A stretch of DNA of 64,000 nucleotides from Sinotaia quadrata (lineage: Eukaryota > Mollusca > Gastropoda > Architaenioglossa > Viviparidae), in the NCBI GenBank assembly GCA_028829895.1, contig CM054182.1, forward strand, positions 17,442,001 to 17,506,000, read 5' to 3'. This document shows, piece after piece, positions 33,593-47,018 of this stretch. The notes below the pieces were generated by a model. The model ran no database searches and had not been told where the DNA came from. It saw nothing but the letters and a program-made list of their open reading frames with translations. The position numbers were made by a program, and so were the translations under genes. The first letter of the stretch is position 1; each line of letters begins with the position of its first letter.

Positions 33593-33593
<1 letters not shown>
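32206..33593. other. No gene; cluster of short palindromes near 32569-32710
   Basis: GTCACGTGAC (32569-32578) carries an E-box-like CACGTG core. ACCTAGGT, CCTAGG and AAGGTCA (nuclear-receptor half-site-like) follow within 140 bp. A regulatory element is possible but unproven. Confidence 0.3.
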
Positions 33594-33650
<57 letters not shown>

Positions 33651-33729
33651 AGGTCAGAAAGTGTGTGTCAGAGAAAAAGTGTGTGTGTGTGAGTCAGTCA
33701 GTCAGTCAGTCAGTCAGTCAGAGAGAAAG

Positions 33730-33810
<81 letters not shown>

Positions 33811-33890
33811 TAGAGAGTGTCAGAGAGACAGAATGTGTGTGAGAGTATGTGTGACAGAGAGAAAGTGTGTATTTGCGCGCGCGCGTGTGT
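33594..33890. repeat. Compound (GT)n/(GA)n/(GTCA)n microsatellite
   Basis: GT, GA, CAGT and GT tracts follow one another, including about 75 bp of pure GT after 33735. Predicted Cys/Val-rich frames are artefacts. Confidence 0.95.
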
Positions 33891-35576
33891 GTGGGGTGTC
33901 ATCACCTGAGGTATCTTTAAAAGGCAGCTAATGATTGCTGCACTTGGGATCTTTTGGAGCTAGTATGATCGTGGGCGGACACAGCAAAGGATATATCTGG
34001 CAACTTGTACACAGTATTCTTGGCTAATGCAAATGTATGACCTCAAGCGGAGGCCTTCCAACGTTCGTTGATTCCACAATGCACCAAGAGACAATTTTAG
34101 ACGAAAAGAAAGGGGCAGACATGGAGAAATGAAGAATGTAGAAAGAACGATGAAAGAATGCACTAAAATTCCTCTCTTACAAGTAATTCATATGCATTCT
34201 CTGTCTTTGTTTGATGATCTAATGCACTAAAATGTACCTGTTGAAGTGATTCGAATACATCCCTTGTGATTTTGTCGTGGAAAGATTTCAATTGTCACAA
34301 TTCTTGACTAATTCCCATCTTTGGCACTATTGACTGCAATTTATTGTTCCATTATTTCCATTATTTTGTTTTATTTTGCATGTATTTTACTTGTTTGTCT
34401 TGAGAATGAAAGAAAATAAATTATATCTGTAAATGGTAAACAACCCAGCGAGTCGTCGTAGCTAAGGTGTTCCACGGCTCTATTCTCAAATCATATCTTA
34501 TCAGTATCTATTAACTCCCCTATGGATGTCCATGGTCGACATCCTGATTTCCACAATCTGCATGGTGATGCTAAATAGCTGAGTACCAAATTAAACCTCC
34601 TCTCTCTGATTTCACATTTAGGCCCTACCTAAATACCCCCTTCATGTAGGCTCTACCTAAATACATGGATGATTTCACATGAATACACCCTTGCTAGAAG
34701 CTTTCGCTCGTATGAGACGTATTGTCAACATCCAAAATAGTAGTAAGCCGCAAGGTCATCGATATACATTTTTTCGGGATCCAAGCACCCAAAATGAGCT
34801 TCTTGGGATCCAGGTACCCCCAAATAAGCTACATTTTCAAGTGAGAGACTAAGAGAACTTGGTTATTTTCACGAGGTCTCTTTAGACACTTTTTTTTTAT
34901 AAATAGCATGTCTACTTTGGGTAATTTTTGTTCAAGCTGTAAATTTAAAAACTATTTTATTGAAGTTTCGTTGTGAAAGTATATTTATTTGTACATATTG
35001 CCAGGTAATTTTGTCATTTTTTTGTTTCCTGCATTGTCCTATGTTGTCTTATATGCCAGGGACAGAAACTGAAGATTTGTGTTGTGTTTTTATGCATAAT
35101 ATTTTGAAGTGTATTGAGGCTTTATGACGTCAAGCTGTCTGTTAAGTAATTGTTATTACTGTATCGTTTGCGACTGCGTGTCTACTCATATGTATTATTA
35201 TTGTTGCATTCTGTCATTAGGGATGCTCATTGTTATTAATTACTAGCGCGCAATAGCATAGTATTAATTATTAGCGCGTAATAGCATGACTTAATGCTTA
35301 TTAGCGCGATATTCTACAGGGAAATGCACTTTAGCGAAATAAAAATACAAACCATAATGCGTGCGTGTGAGTGGTGGAGAGGGTTGAAAGCGATGAATCG
35401 GAACATTAAGTGGACAATATGATGTGTTGAAATAATATTTATGCAAATTCTTGATTGAGATCTATTAACATTTTATTTTAGTACGGTCGCAAAACACTAG
35501 TCATATTCCATAACTGAAACAAATTAGAAGATAGACTTTTAAAAGAATTTTAACGGGCGTACGCACGAACTCACAT
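33891..35576. other. No gene seen; small duplications
   Basis: GGGATCCAAGCACCCAAAA and GGGATCCAGGTACCCCCAAA (34776-34830) are paired. TTAATTATTAGCGCG-like units recur three times in 35238-35310. No gene is recognised. Confidence 0.4.
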
Positions 35577-35635
35577 ACACACACACACACACACACACTC
35601 ACACACAAACACACACACATACATACATACACACT
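35577..35635. repeat. (CA)n/(CATA)n microsatellite
   Basis: About 55 bp of CA-rich repeat. Confidence 0.9.
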
Positions 35636-35914
35636 AGAAAAGGGTGCTTGAAGTAGCAGTAAAACTGTTTTCAGAAAGTCGATGTCTTTGTATCTTGCAT
35701 TCTTAGCGAGAATCTACGCCAGTATGGCGTCAGTGCTGTCAGGAGGAGCAGCTCTCCAACTATTGAAACATGATTCGGTGCACAAATAGAAGTTATTTTT
35801 AGTGCAATTCACTTCAATTATTGTCTAGAAGGTGACTCAATTCGCAATTATAGAAAAGTACATTTCGACGCTTTTGCTTTCCACAATAACTGCGAATCCC
35901 ACGTTCCTACTGTA
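35636..35914. other. No gene seen
   Basis: Unassigned sequence before the 47-bp array. Confidence 0.35.
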
Positions 35915-36375
35915 CGTACTGTATTTGTCTTCAATCATGAATTAAATACTCCATTACAGTGCGTACTGTATTTGTCTTCAATCATCAATTAAATACTCCA
36001 TTACAGTGCGTACTGTATTTGTCTTCAATCATGAATTAAATACTCCATTACAGTGCGTACTGTATTTGTCTTCAATCATCAATTAAATACTCCATTACAG
36101 TGTGTGCTATATTTGTCTTCAATCATCAATTAAATAATCCATTACAGTGTGTGCTATATTTGTCTTCAATCATCAATTAAATACTCCATTACAGTGTGTG
36201 CTGTATTTGTCTTCAATCATCAATTAAATACTCCATTACAGTGTGTGCTGTATTTGTCTTCAATCATCAATTAAATACTCCATTACAGTGTGTGCTATAT
36301 TTGTCTTCAATCATCAATTAAATACTCCATTACAGTGTGTGCTATATTTGTCTTCAATCATCAATTAAATACTCG
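35915..36375. repeat. 47-bp minisatellite, about 9-10 copies
   Basis: TGTATTTGTCTTCAATCATC and AATTAAATACTCCATTACAG recur at a constant 47-bp period. Left copies have GTGCGTAC and right copies GTGTGTGC, so the array has two sub-families. Confidence 0.95.
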
Positions 36376-37384
36376 ATTACTAGAGTGCTGGATAAACAAA
36401 TACATGTGCACATCTATTATCTACTAAAAATAGTTTTTTCTTCTTTTCTTTTATCTAATACGTTTCAAAGCTTTTACAGTCAGTGATTAAAATATAAAGA
36501 ACTATAGAACAACAGATACTGCACGTCGGGGTTCGGTAGAACGGGTAGATGACTCTAGCATTACGAATCGACATCCATTAAAAAATATTTTAAAACTTTC
36601 AGAAAAGAACAAACACTACGAACAAAATTCAAGAATGTATTAGAGTTTGTGTACGCATGCTCACCCGTATGTTTCTGATTGTGTGAGTGCAAGCAATGCA
36701 TGTGAGTGAATTCATGTGTGCGTGCGTGTATGCGTATGTGTTTGTATGTAAGTGTGCATCAGTATGCTTAAATAAAGTTAAGTTGTATTTAATATTTATT
36801 GTCGCCAAGGGGCGTTTTTATATAACTATAACGGATCGAAGCAAGAAATGAATTGAAAATGTTGACCCATCTAACGAACAAAAACTTACTACTCCAAATA
36901 ACCCAGCATTAAATTTGAAATAATAAAAATAACTCTCATTAATTCCCTGTCAAAGTAATCATTGTGTTACCGAAGAAAAAGTACAGAAACAAAGAAAGAG
37001 AAACAACATATGGACACTCGACATAGGAAAGAATTTTTTTAAAGTTTTTAAAAAATGGGTCACACGGGGTAAGATAGGAAGGTGAACTCAGGAAAGGAAA
37101 GCTGGCGGCTGCACCTTTCATTAGGGTCGTGACCTCTCCTAAATAGTTTCATGGTCGCTTCCGGCTGGTTTACGTCATAACCCACTTCGTAGTCGCAAGC
37201 CATACTGACATCAGTGTTCACCAACGCGCGAGTACAAAGGGTGTGGAATCGTCAAATGTCAAATGTGTCTTCTGGTAAAGCTCCTTCCTTAGAGCAATAT
37301 TTGTAAGCTAAAAAAATATTTTGTTTCTTTATGAATCATTTTAATTTAGCTTGAAGAACAACCTTTAAGCTCTGATCATGACTG
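36376..37384. other. No gene seen
   Basis: Contains a degenerate GT stretch near 36660-36770. A C/G-richer patch at 37100-37260 includes TTACGTCATAA (CRE-like) and CGCGCGAG, but no gene is attached to it. Confidence 0.35.
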
Positions 37385-37885
37385 AGTCATACACTGCCAA
37401 GCTCTCCGTTGTTTAGCACTGCCATGCTCTCCTGTGTTTCACACTGTCAAGCTCTCCTGTGTTTTTATTACCAAGTTTTCCTGTGCTTTTTTTACTAGCA
37501 GGTTCTCCTGCTTTTTACACTTCCAAATTCTAAATCTTATCCACCAAGCTCTTTCCATTCTTTGTCAAACTCTTCTCAGTTTTACACTGTCATAGTCTTC
37601 TCAGACTTAGATTGCCAAGCTATCATTAGACTGCACTGTCAAACTCTCCTGGAGTCTCACACTACCATTGTGTCCTGAGTCTTATATTACCAAGTTGTCC
37701 TGAGTCTTATACTACCAAGTTGTCCTTAGTCTTATACTTCCAAGTTGTCCTGAATCATATACTACTAAGTTGTCCTTAGTCTTATACTACAAAGTTATCT
37801 CGAGTCTCACACTACCAAGCTGTTTTGAGTCCCGAGTTTTAGACTACCAAACTGGCCTGAGTTTTAGACTACCAAACTCTCCTAC
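37385..37885. repeat. Degenerate 25-30 bp repeat (CTCTCCTGTGTTT / TTGTCCTGAGTCTTA)
   Basis: About 18 diverged units of the form CACTGCCAAGCTCTCCTG change gradually into ACTACCAAGTTGTCCTGAGT. Confidence 0.8.
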
Positions 37886-38886
37886 CAGACTTTCGGAAAA
37901 TGTAACTGGAAACCTGTATCCATTTAAATGTTTTGTGAACGACTCGGAGATTCCAATTCGTGTACGGAAATTCACGAACTAGTTGCATGACAAGAGTTGT
38001 ATTGTGTAAAACTTTGTAAAGAGTGACCATAAGATTATCTTATAATAGCATCATAAAAATGTAAGCTGTAACTTTAACAAAAATGTGTATAAAGAAAAAT
38101 GTAAACATGTGATGATATAAAATTAAACACTATTATTTTTAAATCACTTATCGGACATTCACAAGAATTTGATCCAAGTGAAACAGACGGACACTTCTTT
38201 TTCTATCGGTGACGTAATCTCTGAGGTCATAACTGTCAAAGAACTAATAATGTCTGAATGTAAAAATGACTATTCATATTTGATTTCTATCAGAAAAAAA
38301 GAAAAAGAAATTGCATTCCAAGCATTTACCAATTTTTAACATTACAGCAGGGATATGTTTATTCTGAATAAGGAATCGTTTGAACACAACAAATATGTAT
38401 GTGGTTATTGGTAGGCACGTTATTTTGTACATAAAAGCTGCATTCTCAGCCGTCCATTTTTACCAGTGTTTTTAAAAATGTGGCATTATATTAAAAACAA
38501 GCACATTTTTGTGTGCGTGTCATGTAGTACATTATGCCTAGACGTTTCGAGCTTATTTTCGTTTTTATATTGCATTGATGTGTGATGCCACAAATATTTG
38601 CATTGAATCCATTTTGACGACGTCATTATATGAATTTACATTGACTTATTTCTAGCCTTGTATTTTAATTTGAGTAAACATATTTTAGAAAGACAGAAAG
38701 AAGAATAAGAAATTATATTTGTTCGCTGATGCAAATAAAAGACTACAATAAATATTGGTTCAGTGGGAGTCCATACTCTCTTGGACCTGGTGGAAATCCA
38801 CATATATTGCAAAAGACAGACAAATTTGCAATTTCCGTTGTATTTATGCAGTATAAAATTATAGAAAACATAGATGTGTTAAGAAC
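37886..38886. other. No gene seen
   Basis: A/T-rich unique-looking sequence. Confidence 0.4.
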
Positions 38887-39200
38887 TTGTTCTCATTGTA
38901 AGCAGTATAAAGGTACAGGAAACACGTACTGATGGAAATTTGTTCTCATTGTAAGCAGTATAAAAGTACAGGAAACACGTACTGATGGAAATTTGTTCTC
39001 ATTGTAAACAGTATAAAGGTACAGGAAACACGTACTGATGGAAATTTGTTCTCATTGTAAGCAGTATAAAGGTACAGGAAACACGTACTGATGGAAATTT
39101 GTTCTCATTGTAAACAGTATAAAGGTACAGGAAACACGTACTGATGGAAATTTGTTCTCATTGTAAGCAGTATAAAGGTACAGGAAACACATACTGATGG
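38887..39200. repeat. 53-bp minisatellite, about 6 copies (left part of a split array)
   Basis: TTGTTCTCATTGTAAGCAGT starts at 38887 and 38940 and continues at 53-bp spacing. The last copy ends at GATGG (39196-39200), where unrelated sequence begins. Confidence 0.95.
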
Positions 39201-40707
39201 TATGGCGCTATAATACGACCTGCCTCTGTTATGATTACTATTATGAATATATTATCAATTAATATATAATCACTTATCAGTGTTTAAATCGTAAATTAGG
39301 ATCTGTTTTCCCATATGAATTCCAGATCCATATACCACTGTAAGTAAACATACTATCGACACATAATTATCTGTTCGCAGGTGGAACTTCTTACTTAAGG
39401 AATAATGTATTTTATCAACTTAGTAACATTCATCAAATCACTGACTCATCGCACCCCCATCCACCCACTGACTACTCCAGACATGTACCAATTAACATGC
39501 ATAAGAAGAGATTAACAAAAATAAAGATTTATTATAAAAATAAATATATCACAAATAAATACAACTAAGTTTTGAAACAGTCACGAATATATACTATTAA
39601 ATAAATGTTCAAGTCTATCTTTTATACAGTCAATATTAACAATGATTACTTTGAGGGAACAATCTCTATTTAAGGTTTAGGGTTCTTTCATAGAACTGGA
39701 AAAGTGAAAGAAAGGAGATAAATGACTGACCATATGACCTGTTCTGTTGGGCCACCATATGGCACTAGAGTTCGTTTCTCAACTCGTATATGCAGTTGTG
39801 CATGAGAACTCTCGAATTTGCAATAATGTGTCTGTGTCTCCATTCTCACCACCAATGGGGTCTACCATTAGATATTAACAAAGATGACTCATACATTGAC
39901 CATAGAGAAATCTCTCAAGATGAGGAACAACATCGATGAACCTAAAAATGAAGCATCATGAAAGGTAAAAGGAAAAAGGAAATATTCAAATGCGACGCTT
40001 AAATTCAGTCTATAATGTTCTACACTCTCTCACTCTCTCTCCAGTCACTCAACTTACGTCTGCAAGAGAATTTTTAGCCCTCATGTAAATGTCACTCGAT
40101 ATATCTGTTATAAATCTGGTTGACGTATAACAGAATCACACATTCAATAATACATAGTTAATCTAACATATACATATCAAATGAATCAATCCAAAATATA
40201 CAATATATCTAGATCAAGGAACAAAATCAAAGTCCAATACATGAAACAATAACTCTAGTATATAAATTATTCTAAATTTATTTTCATGTTCTGTAATCAG
40301 ACAACTCACAATGGTTCATGGTCTGCCTTTAGAACCAGACCTCGAACATGATTGTAAGTCTTGGAAAAGGGTTTGACTGGCTATTTATACTAATTTCACA
40401 TGTCGACTAACCAGAGTCACTCATCTCACCCCTCCAGATGACGCTCATCTCACCCCTCCAGCCACCGTTCATCGTGTAGTTGCATTGAAAACTACCTTTT
40501 TAAACTTCCTGGTTGGCAAACCATCTCTTTAGTCAGATGACACTCATCTCCCCATCCAGCCACCATTCGTCACTCATGCACATTCACAACTACATATTTA
40601 AACTTAGAGTCAGAAATCGTCTCTTCCATCAGACTTAGCTCACGAGAAAGCGTGACACCTCATTGTTAATCTTTACATTATGAAAAAGTGACTCTTGAAA
40701 TGTCACA
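39201..40707. mobile_element. Candidate 1.5-kb insertion (solo LTR or non-autonomous element)
   Basis: This block interrupts the 53-bp array and is flanked by GATGG on both sides (39196-39200 and 40708-40712), as expected for a 5-bp target duplication. The right end is TGTCACA. A TG at 39203 would give TG...CA termini. It has no long coding frame. The array unit itself contains GATGG, so the duplication could be coincidental. Confidence 0.4.
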
Positions 40708-40795
40708 GATGGGAACTTGTAAACAGCATAAAGGTACAGGAAACATGTACTGATGGGAACTTGTTCTCATTGTAAACAGTATAAAGGTACAGGTT
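40708..40795. repeat. 53-bp minisatellite, right part of the split array
   Basis: About 1.6 copies of the 38887-39200 unit (AAACAGTATAAAGGTACAGG) resume after the intervening block. Confidence 0.9.
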
Positions 40796-40859
40796 TGTAC
40801 ACAAATGGTAGAGTCACCTTTCGAGTTAAAGCCCTGTTGAGAACACCAAACAGCACGAG

Positions 40860-40972
40860 CAAGTTTTATAATGCCATCCTTCTATTATTATACAAGTTTT
40901 ATAACGCCATCCTTCTATTATTATACAAGTTTTATAACGCCATCCTTCTATTATTATACAAGTTTTATAACA
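40860..40972. repeat. 33-bp tandem repeat, 3.4 copies
   Basis: CAAGTTTTATAACGCCATCC followed by TTCTATTATTATA repeats exactly. Confidence 0.95.
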
Positions 40973-41074
40973 TATCTATGTCGCCAAAGTTGAAATGTGT
41001 TTACAGATTTAGTGTCGGGATAATAATGGGTACATGAGGTGATAAATTAACGGAATGAACTCTTTTCTTCTATG

Positions 41075-41170
41075 CATTGCAAGTTCAATTGTAGTTCTTA
41101 GGCCATGCACTATAAGTTCAATTGTAGTTCTTATGTCATGCATTGTAAGTTCAATTGTAGTTCTTATGTC
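41075..41170. repeat. 33-bp tandem repeat, 3 copies
   Basis: AAGTTCAATTGTAGTTCTTA starts at 41081, 41114 and 41147. Confidence 0.9.
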
Positions 41171-41684
41171 AGCCATGAGTGTGTGAAATAAGTAAAGTGC
41201 ACGACTGTTGAACGCGAGGGAAGGGCATGAAGGGTGGGGGTGCGCAGGATAAAAAGTGTGGTGCTCGTAACATGTTCTTATAATAATGAATGAAAATGTG
41301 CATTGTGTTTGACGTCATCCATCGATTTTTCAAGATATCAACTCTTACTAAACTTGTTAGCCGTGGAGGGGGGGAGGGGTGTATAACAGAATGCATAACA
41401 AATATATGGATAAGGGGGCTTAGAAACTTGGTAGGTAAATGTAAATATAGATATACCAAAATCTTGTCATCGCACGAATTGAAAACAAGGGACACTATCC
41501 GTAAGTATATGCATTGTTTATAAAGTTTATATGTAACTATGTCCATGATAGCAGGATATTTATCCACATGCTAAACTGTTAGAGCTATTTTTGATAGATA
41601 GATAGATAGATTACCAGAGAAAATTTAAGTTTTAAACTTTTTAGCATGTAGCTTTTATAATACACTAGACTGGTAAAAGTTGCT
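41171..41684. other. No gene seen
   Basis: Short overlapping frames on both strands without domains. A short (GATA)4-like run lies near 41593-41611. Confidence 0.4.
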
Positions 41685-41780
41685 AAACCTAACTAAAAGT
41701 TTAATAGAACACTAACTAAAAGTTTAATAGAACACTAACTAAAAGTTTAATAGAACACTAACTAAAAGTTTAATAGAAGA
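41685..41780. repeat. 24-bp tandem repeat, 4 copies
   Basis: AACTAAAAGTTTAATAGAAC followed by ACT repeats four times. Confidence 0.95.
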
Positions 41781-42490
41781 CTTGAATAATGAAGATGAGA
41801 CACATAAGACTACACAGTAAACGTCTGTTATCTGTCAATTTCACTTTGACACTTCAAAACATTACGATCGTGCATTTAATGCGTTGAATATATTAAAGTT
41901 TATTTTGTTTCTGTTTTTTATGGACTTGAAGCTCGTCCCCATAAACAGAACACCTTAATTATCGTATTCAGTTTTTTGTCCCCGCCGCAAGCCATGTTTA
42001 AAACTAGTCAACTGCCTTTTAGAAGGGTTTCATAGCTATCTGTGTCTAAAAATAACTTAAAGGTGACTAGTTCACGTTTAATAGGTACTTTGTGATTCCT
42101 CAGACCTTGAAATGTATTTCATGATAGACGGACGGTGGGACGGACTAACTGACAGACTGACTGACGAACGGACGGACCGAAGGACAGACTGATGGATGGA
42201 TGGATGGATGGATGGATGGGTGGATGGGTGGATAAATGGATGGATGATCAATTGTCCTTGTTTGATTCGCACAGTCAAGAAATAAGACCACCTTTTTATT
42301 CATTATTAATCATATATACAAAGTCTGCTTGAATCCATAGTAATAATAAGAAATAAGACCACTTTTTTAATTCATTATTATTAATCACCCATACAAAGTC
42401 TGCTTGAATCCATACTAATTTGTTGTGCGCAAAATATTCACTTGTGCTCGAAATAGACTAATATTCCTCGCTAACTACCACATACCCAGA
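41781..42490. other. Low-complexity and two-copy repeats, no gene
   Basis: 42122-42250 is a GACGGACGG/TGGATGGA simple-repeat region. 42281-42420 is a 71-bp unit in two copies (AATAAGACCAC starts at 42281 and 42352). Confidence 0.7.
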
Positions 42491-42692
42491 CTCATGTATC
42501 AATAACTTCACTACATCATGCCTAATAGGCAAATATACAGATCCTGTACCAATAATTTCACTATATCATGCCTAATAGGCAAATATACAGATCCTGTACC
42601 AATAATTTCACTATATCATGCCTAATAGGCAAATATACAGATCCTGTACCAATAATTTCACTATATCATGCCTAATAGGCAAATATACAGAT
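42491..42692. repeat. 50-bp minisatellite, 4 copies
   Basis: TGTACCAATAATTTCACTAT and ATCATGCCTAATAGGCAAAT recur at a strict 50-bp period. Copies are almost identical. Confidence 0.95.
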
Positions 42693-43254
42693 GTCCTTAT
42701 ATATTGTTATTTCTCGTTGAATTCCTACTAGATATGATCTTTATAATGTCCTTATATATTACTAAGGAAAAACACAGATCGTCTTCTCAAGAATCTGACG
42801 TCAAACTGACTGCAGTACAAATATAGAAATCGCAGAGCGAAATCAGCAGAAATTTTCCCACACAGATTCTATAATATGTGTCTGGTTCAACATTTAGTCG
42901 CTAAAATTTCAATGTTTTCTTTTAAGTGAAAAGAAAAACATTTGCAAACATATCCGATGGGCTTTTCAACAGTGAGTAAGAAACAAAATGAAAATTACTA
43001 CATAGGATTTTGCTCCCTTCAACTCTATTTGAGTGAAGTACATTTATTGCCGTCTTTGTTCTATGCATAACTAAACCCACAAACTAATTCGTGTACTTTC
43101 ATGTTAATATAAATGTAATTTTAATATTGTGTATGCAATAATCAGTTTGCAAATGTTTTGCTAATAAAGAACTGGTCATGAAAGGTGAAGTTGTGTCGAA
43201 CCAGTCTGATGTCATTTGGCTGTTGTATTTCAAGCACAGTGTGGAGATAGCATT
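42693..43254. other. No gene seen
   Basis: Unassigned A/T-rich sequence. Confidence 0.35.
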
Positions 43255-43372
43255 TCTGATAGGTCGATAATATTATTGCTGAGCTCTATATACAGATTAG
43301 GTCGAAATATTAATGCTGAGCTCTGAACTGATTAGGTCGATAATAGTAATGTTGAGCTCTATAAAGATTTAC
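43255..43372. repeat. About 40-bp repeat, 3 copies
   Basis: TTAGGTCGA(T)AATA followed by ATG(C)TGAGCTCT recurs three times. Confidence 0.75.
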
Positions 43373-43599
43373 TTTTACTTAATCATAAGCAGGCATTTGG
43401 AGAATTTGCACACGGCACTACATGATAAGAATATCAGTGAAATCAAACCGAACCTGGTCTGAACCATTCTTTACTTGAGTTGTTTACTCCATTTCTGACA
43501 CTTACAAACAAAATACCATCAAAAGCAGTGCCGAAGGTTGGGTCACATTGATATTTAACAATTTGTATAAAAATTAAGTTTAAAAATAGGGATAGCCCA

Positions 43600-43766
<167 letters not shown>

Positions 43767-44219
43767 TATGTTTATATTCATATCATTAATAGCAGTCAGA
43801 ATTGACTTGGCGTATGAAGGTGTTACAGTTCGTACACTTGCTTTGGCAAATAGAGCATTTTGACTTTATTACGAAGCGTTGATTTTATTTTTTAATTATC
43901 GAAAAAGCAAGGCGTGTGCACTAAGGGGTGAAGTGTGAAGGAGTGTAGAAATGAGACGCGTCTCGGCCGAGAAACGCTTTCACACCTTAGGTGGATAACG
44001 GATGAAAATGATGGAGCTGTTTTACACTGAGCATAAGACATATTAAGTGCACGGAGATTGCAGTTAACTTCCAATCACTGATGTTAATGTTCCCCTGGCT
44101 TGAGTGCTGATGACACTACAATGATGAAGTTTATGGTGTTTAGAAGTGGAACTAAGCAAGATTAACGGGATCAGATTGTTAAGAATGAATACTTACATTA
44201 ATACTATTAGTATGGTAAA
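43767..44219. other. No gene seen
   Basis: Nothing recognised. Confidence 0.35.
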
Positions 44220-44645
44220 GCTTCATTTCAATTTATGATATCACTATCTTTTCACACTTGTACAAGATGATCTAAAATTATTTATGATATCACTTTCTTT
44301 TTACACTATACAAGATGGTCTAAACTTATCTAAGATATCACTTTCTTTTCACACTATACAAGATCTATATTACTTTCTTTCCTCACTATGCAAGGTGATT
44401 AAAGTTATGTATGATTTCATTTTCTTTTCACTCTGTACAAGGTGATTAAAGTTATGTGTGATATAATTTTATTTTCACACTGTACAAGGTGATTAACGTT
44501 ATGTGTGATATAATTTTCTGTTCACACTGTACAAGGTGATTAACGTTATGTGTGATATAATTTTCTGTTCACACTGTGTACAAGGTGATTAACGTTATGT
44601 GTGATATAATTTTCTGTTCACACTGTACAAGGTGATCTAAAGTTA
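44220..44645. repeat. 47-bp tandem repeat, about 9 copies, left half diverged
   Basis: TGTACAAGGTGATTAACGTT starts at 44481 and 44528 (47 bp). Older copies to the left have lost parts of the unit. Confidence 0.85.
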
Positions 44646-44907
44646 ATACTGCACGTAAACTGCACTCGAACAAATGACGATAGGACGCTACAGCCGACTG
44701 GTAATAAATCCATTCAGTTATAAATTATTACTCACCATCGTTGTTTTCATTTTGTTGTTGCTGTTGTTGTTGGAGAAGGAGTGGTGGCTTAGAGATAATG
44801 AAAGTTTTGTTTAAAAATGCCATCTTTATCTAAACATAGAGTTTACTTAACTATGGCTGCTTTGTTTATTTGGATTTTTCTATTGGCTCTCATTAATGTT
44901 ACTGTGT

Positions 44908-45320
44908 GATTAGATTACTAGCACTAATCACTAACAAGAGGACAACATTAGATTACTAGCGCTAATCACTAACAAGAGGGCAACATTAGATTACTAGTAC
45001 TAATCACTAACAAGAGGGTAACATTAGATTACTAGTACTAATCACTAACAAGAGGGTAACATTAGATTACTAGTACTAATCATTAACAAGAGGACAACAT
45101 TAGATTACTAGTACTAATCATTAACAAGAGGGCAACATTAGATTACTAGTACTAATCACTAACAAGAGGGTAACATTAGATTACTAGTACTAATCATTAA
45201 CAAGAGGGCAACATTAGATTACTAGTACTAATCACTAACAAGAGGGCAACATTAGATGACTAGCACTAATCACTAACAAGAGGGCAACATTGGATTACTA
45301 GCACTAATCATTAACAGTCG
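44908..45320. repeat. 38-bp minisatellite with near-palindromic core, about 10 copies
   Basis: ATTAGATTACTAGTACTAAT followed by CACTAACAAGAGGGCAAC repeats at 38 bp. The core GATTACTAGTACTAATC is self-complementary except at one pair. Confidence 0.95.
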
Positions 45321-45479
45321 GGCAACAATGAATTGCTGACACATGAATTACTGGTATAAAAATAGCAATCATATGAAATGAATTTCTAACAGCTGAATAG
45401 TAGTTGGGCTACAGTAAATTGCAATCTGGCTACACATCGGTTTACAATCAAGCTACAGTAGATTATTCATTACTTTCCA

Positions 45480-45785
45480 CTCACATTTATGCTATATCAT
45501 TGAATCACTAATAGTGATAATACAACATTGAATTACTAATCACTGACTAAGTCATGCTATAACATTGAATTACTAATCATTGACTAATAGTCATGCTATA
45601 GCAATAAATTACTAGTAACTGACTTGCAGTCATTCTGCAGCATTGAATTACTAATCACTGACTAATAGCCAATGCTACAACATTGAATTAATTATTAAAT
45701 ACTTACTAGCAGTCATGCTAGAACAGTGAATTATTAATCACTGACTAATAGTCGTGCTACAAAGTTGAATTACTAATTTCTGATC
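45480..45785. repeat. Degenerate 40-bp repeat
   Basis: GAATTACTAATCACTGACTA and ATAGTCATGCTACAACATT recur about seven times. It may be a distant relative of the adjacent 38-bp array. Confidence 0.7.
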
Positions 45786-47018
45786 AGCATTCTGGCAGTT
45801 CTGGGTTACTAAATTCTGCACATTCTGCAAAACAACTAATTTGGATCTACACCAAAACTTTCTTATTTTTAAAAGTGGCCACTTAAGAGGGTAGATTACT
45901 CTCAAGACAGTTGAAAGCGCTCAGCTGTTCGTCACCACAACTTTAGTCCATGACAAGTCATGAAGTCGTGATGGTTTTCACAAATTTCGAGTCCTCATGC
46001 CCCGCGCCATGTTTGCTGTTCACACACTAACCTTGAATTTCATCAAGTACTCGTAAACTGTTCAATGGGCGTGGTTCCAAATATTAGGATGTTATTATTA
46101 GCAAACATATGTACCAGGCAGTAAACTCAAAAACCTACATTGTTAGCATTGCTATTTCCCTACTTGATGTGGTTTTATTACCATATAAATTGCAGTGACA
46201 TCTGTACTGTATAATTCTACCTTACACTCAAGCTCTAGTCTCTGCCAAGAAATGGAAACTTTCCTTTCAGTAGTAGCTGGTTTTAAATTAGGCTTCAAGG
46301 AACAAAGATTGTGATTGGTCTTAAGACCTATTACGTTTTTATTTATCTTCTGTACTTCCTTAGTCTTGACTTGTTACTCGTTACCTGTTTGTCCCACACT
46401 AAATGTGGTACATCGACCTAATTACACTAGCCTCATTACCTAGACATATTGCACTAAATATACTTTAAAATTTTAAAAAAAAACTGATTGAGATAATCAC
46501 TTTCACGTGAATAGCTCAAATGTGATTTGTTACTCAGTTCAGCGTCCACAGTGATCTGCCTCTAAGCGATAATTGAATGGGTCAGTGTGCTAAAAATTTC
46601 AAACCGACTGTAATTATCAATTGATTTTTAAAAAATTTAAATTACTACCTATTATAGACATATTGATTAATGTAAAAAGTCGAGGCAGTACACATGTTTA
46701 CTTCAGACTGATTGGTTAAAATTAGAATGGCAAGCATGCTAACTCTAAGCCTGCGTGCGTGCGTGACCCATTTCATCCCAAGGACGCTGATCGGGTTGTC
46801 ACAAACTAAATATCCTCTAATGTCGACCTAAATACACTAGCTTCATTATCTAGACATGTTGCACTAAATATACTTTTTCAAAAAACAGATTGAGATAATC
46901 ACTTTCACGTGACTAGCTCAAATTTGTTACTTATTAATTATTCGTCCCACACTAAATGTCATCATGACCTAAGTACGATATAGCTACATCAATATGGGGG
47001 CTCTATGGCCCAGAATAC
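45786..47018. other. No gene; contains a 160-bp diverged duplication
   Basis: 46385-46545 and 46795-46950 share TCGACCTAA(T/A)TACACTAGC, TAGACAT(A/G)TTGCACTAAA and GAGATAATCACTTTCACGTG in the same order, so they are two copies about 410 bp apart. The rest is unassigned. Confidence 0.6.

Noticed and set aside
33523..33931. Cys/Val-rich frames
   Set aside because: Products of GT/GA microsatellites.
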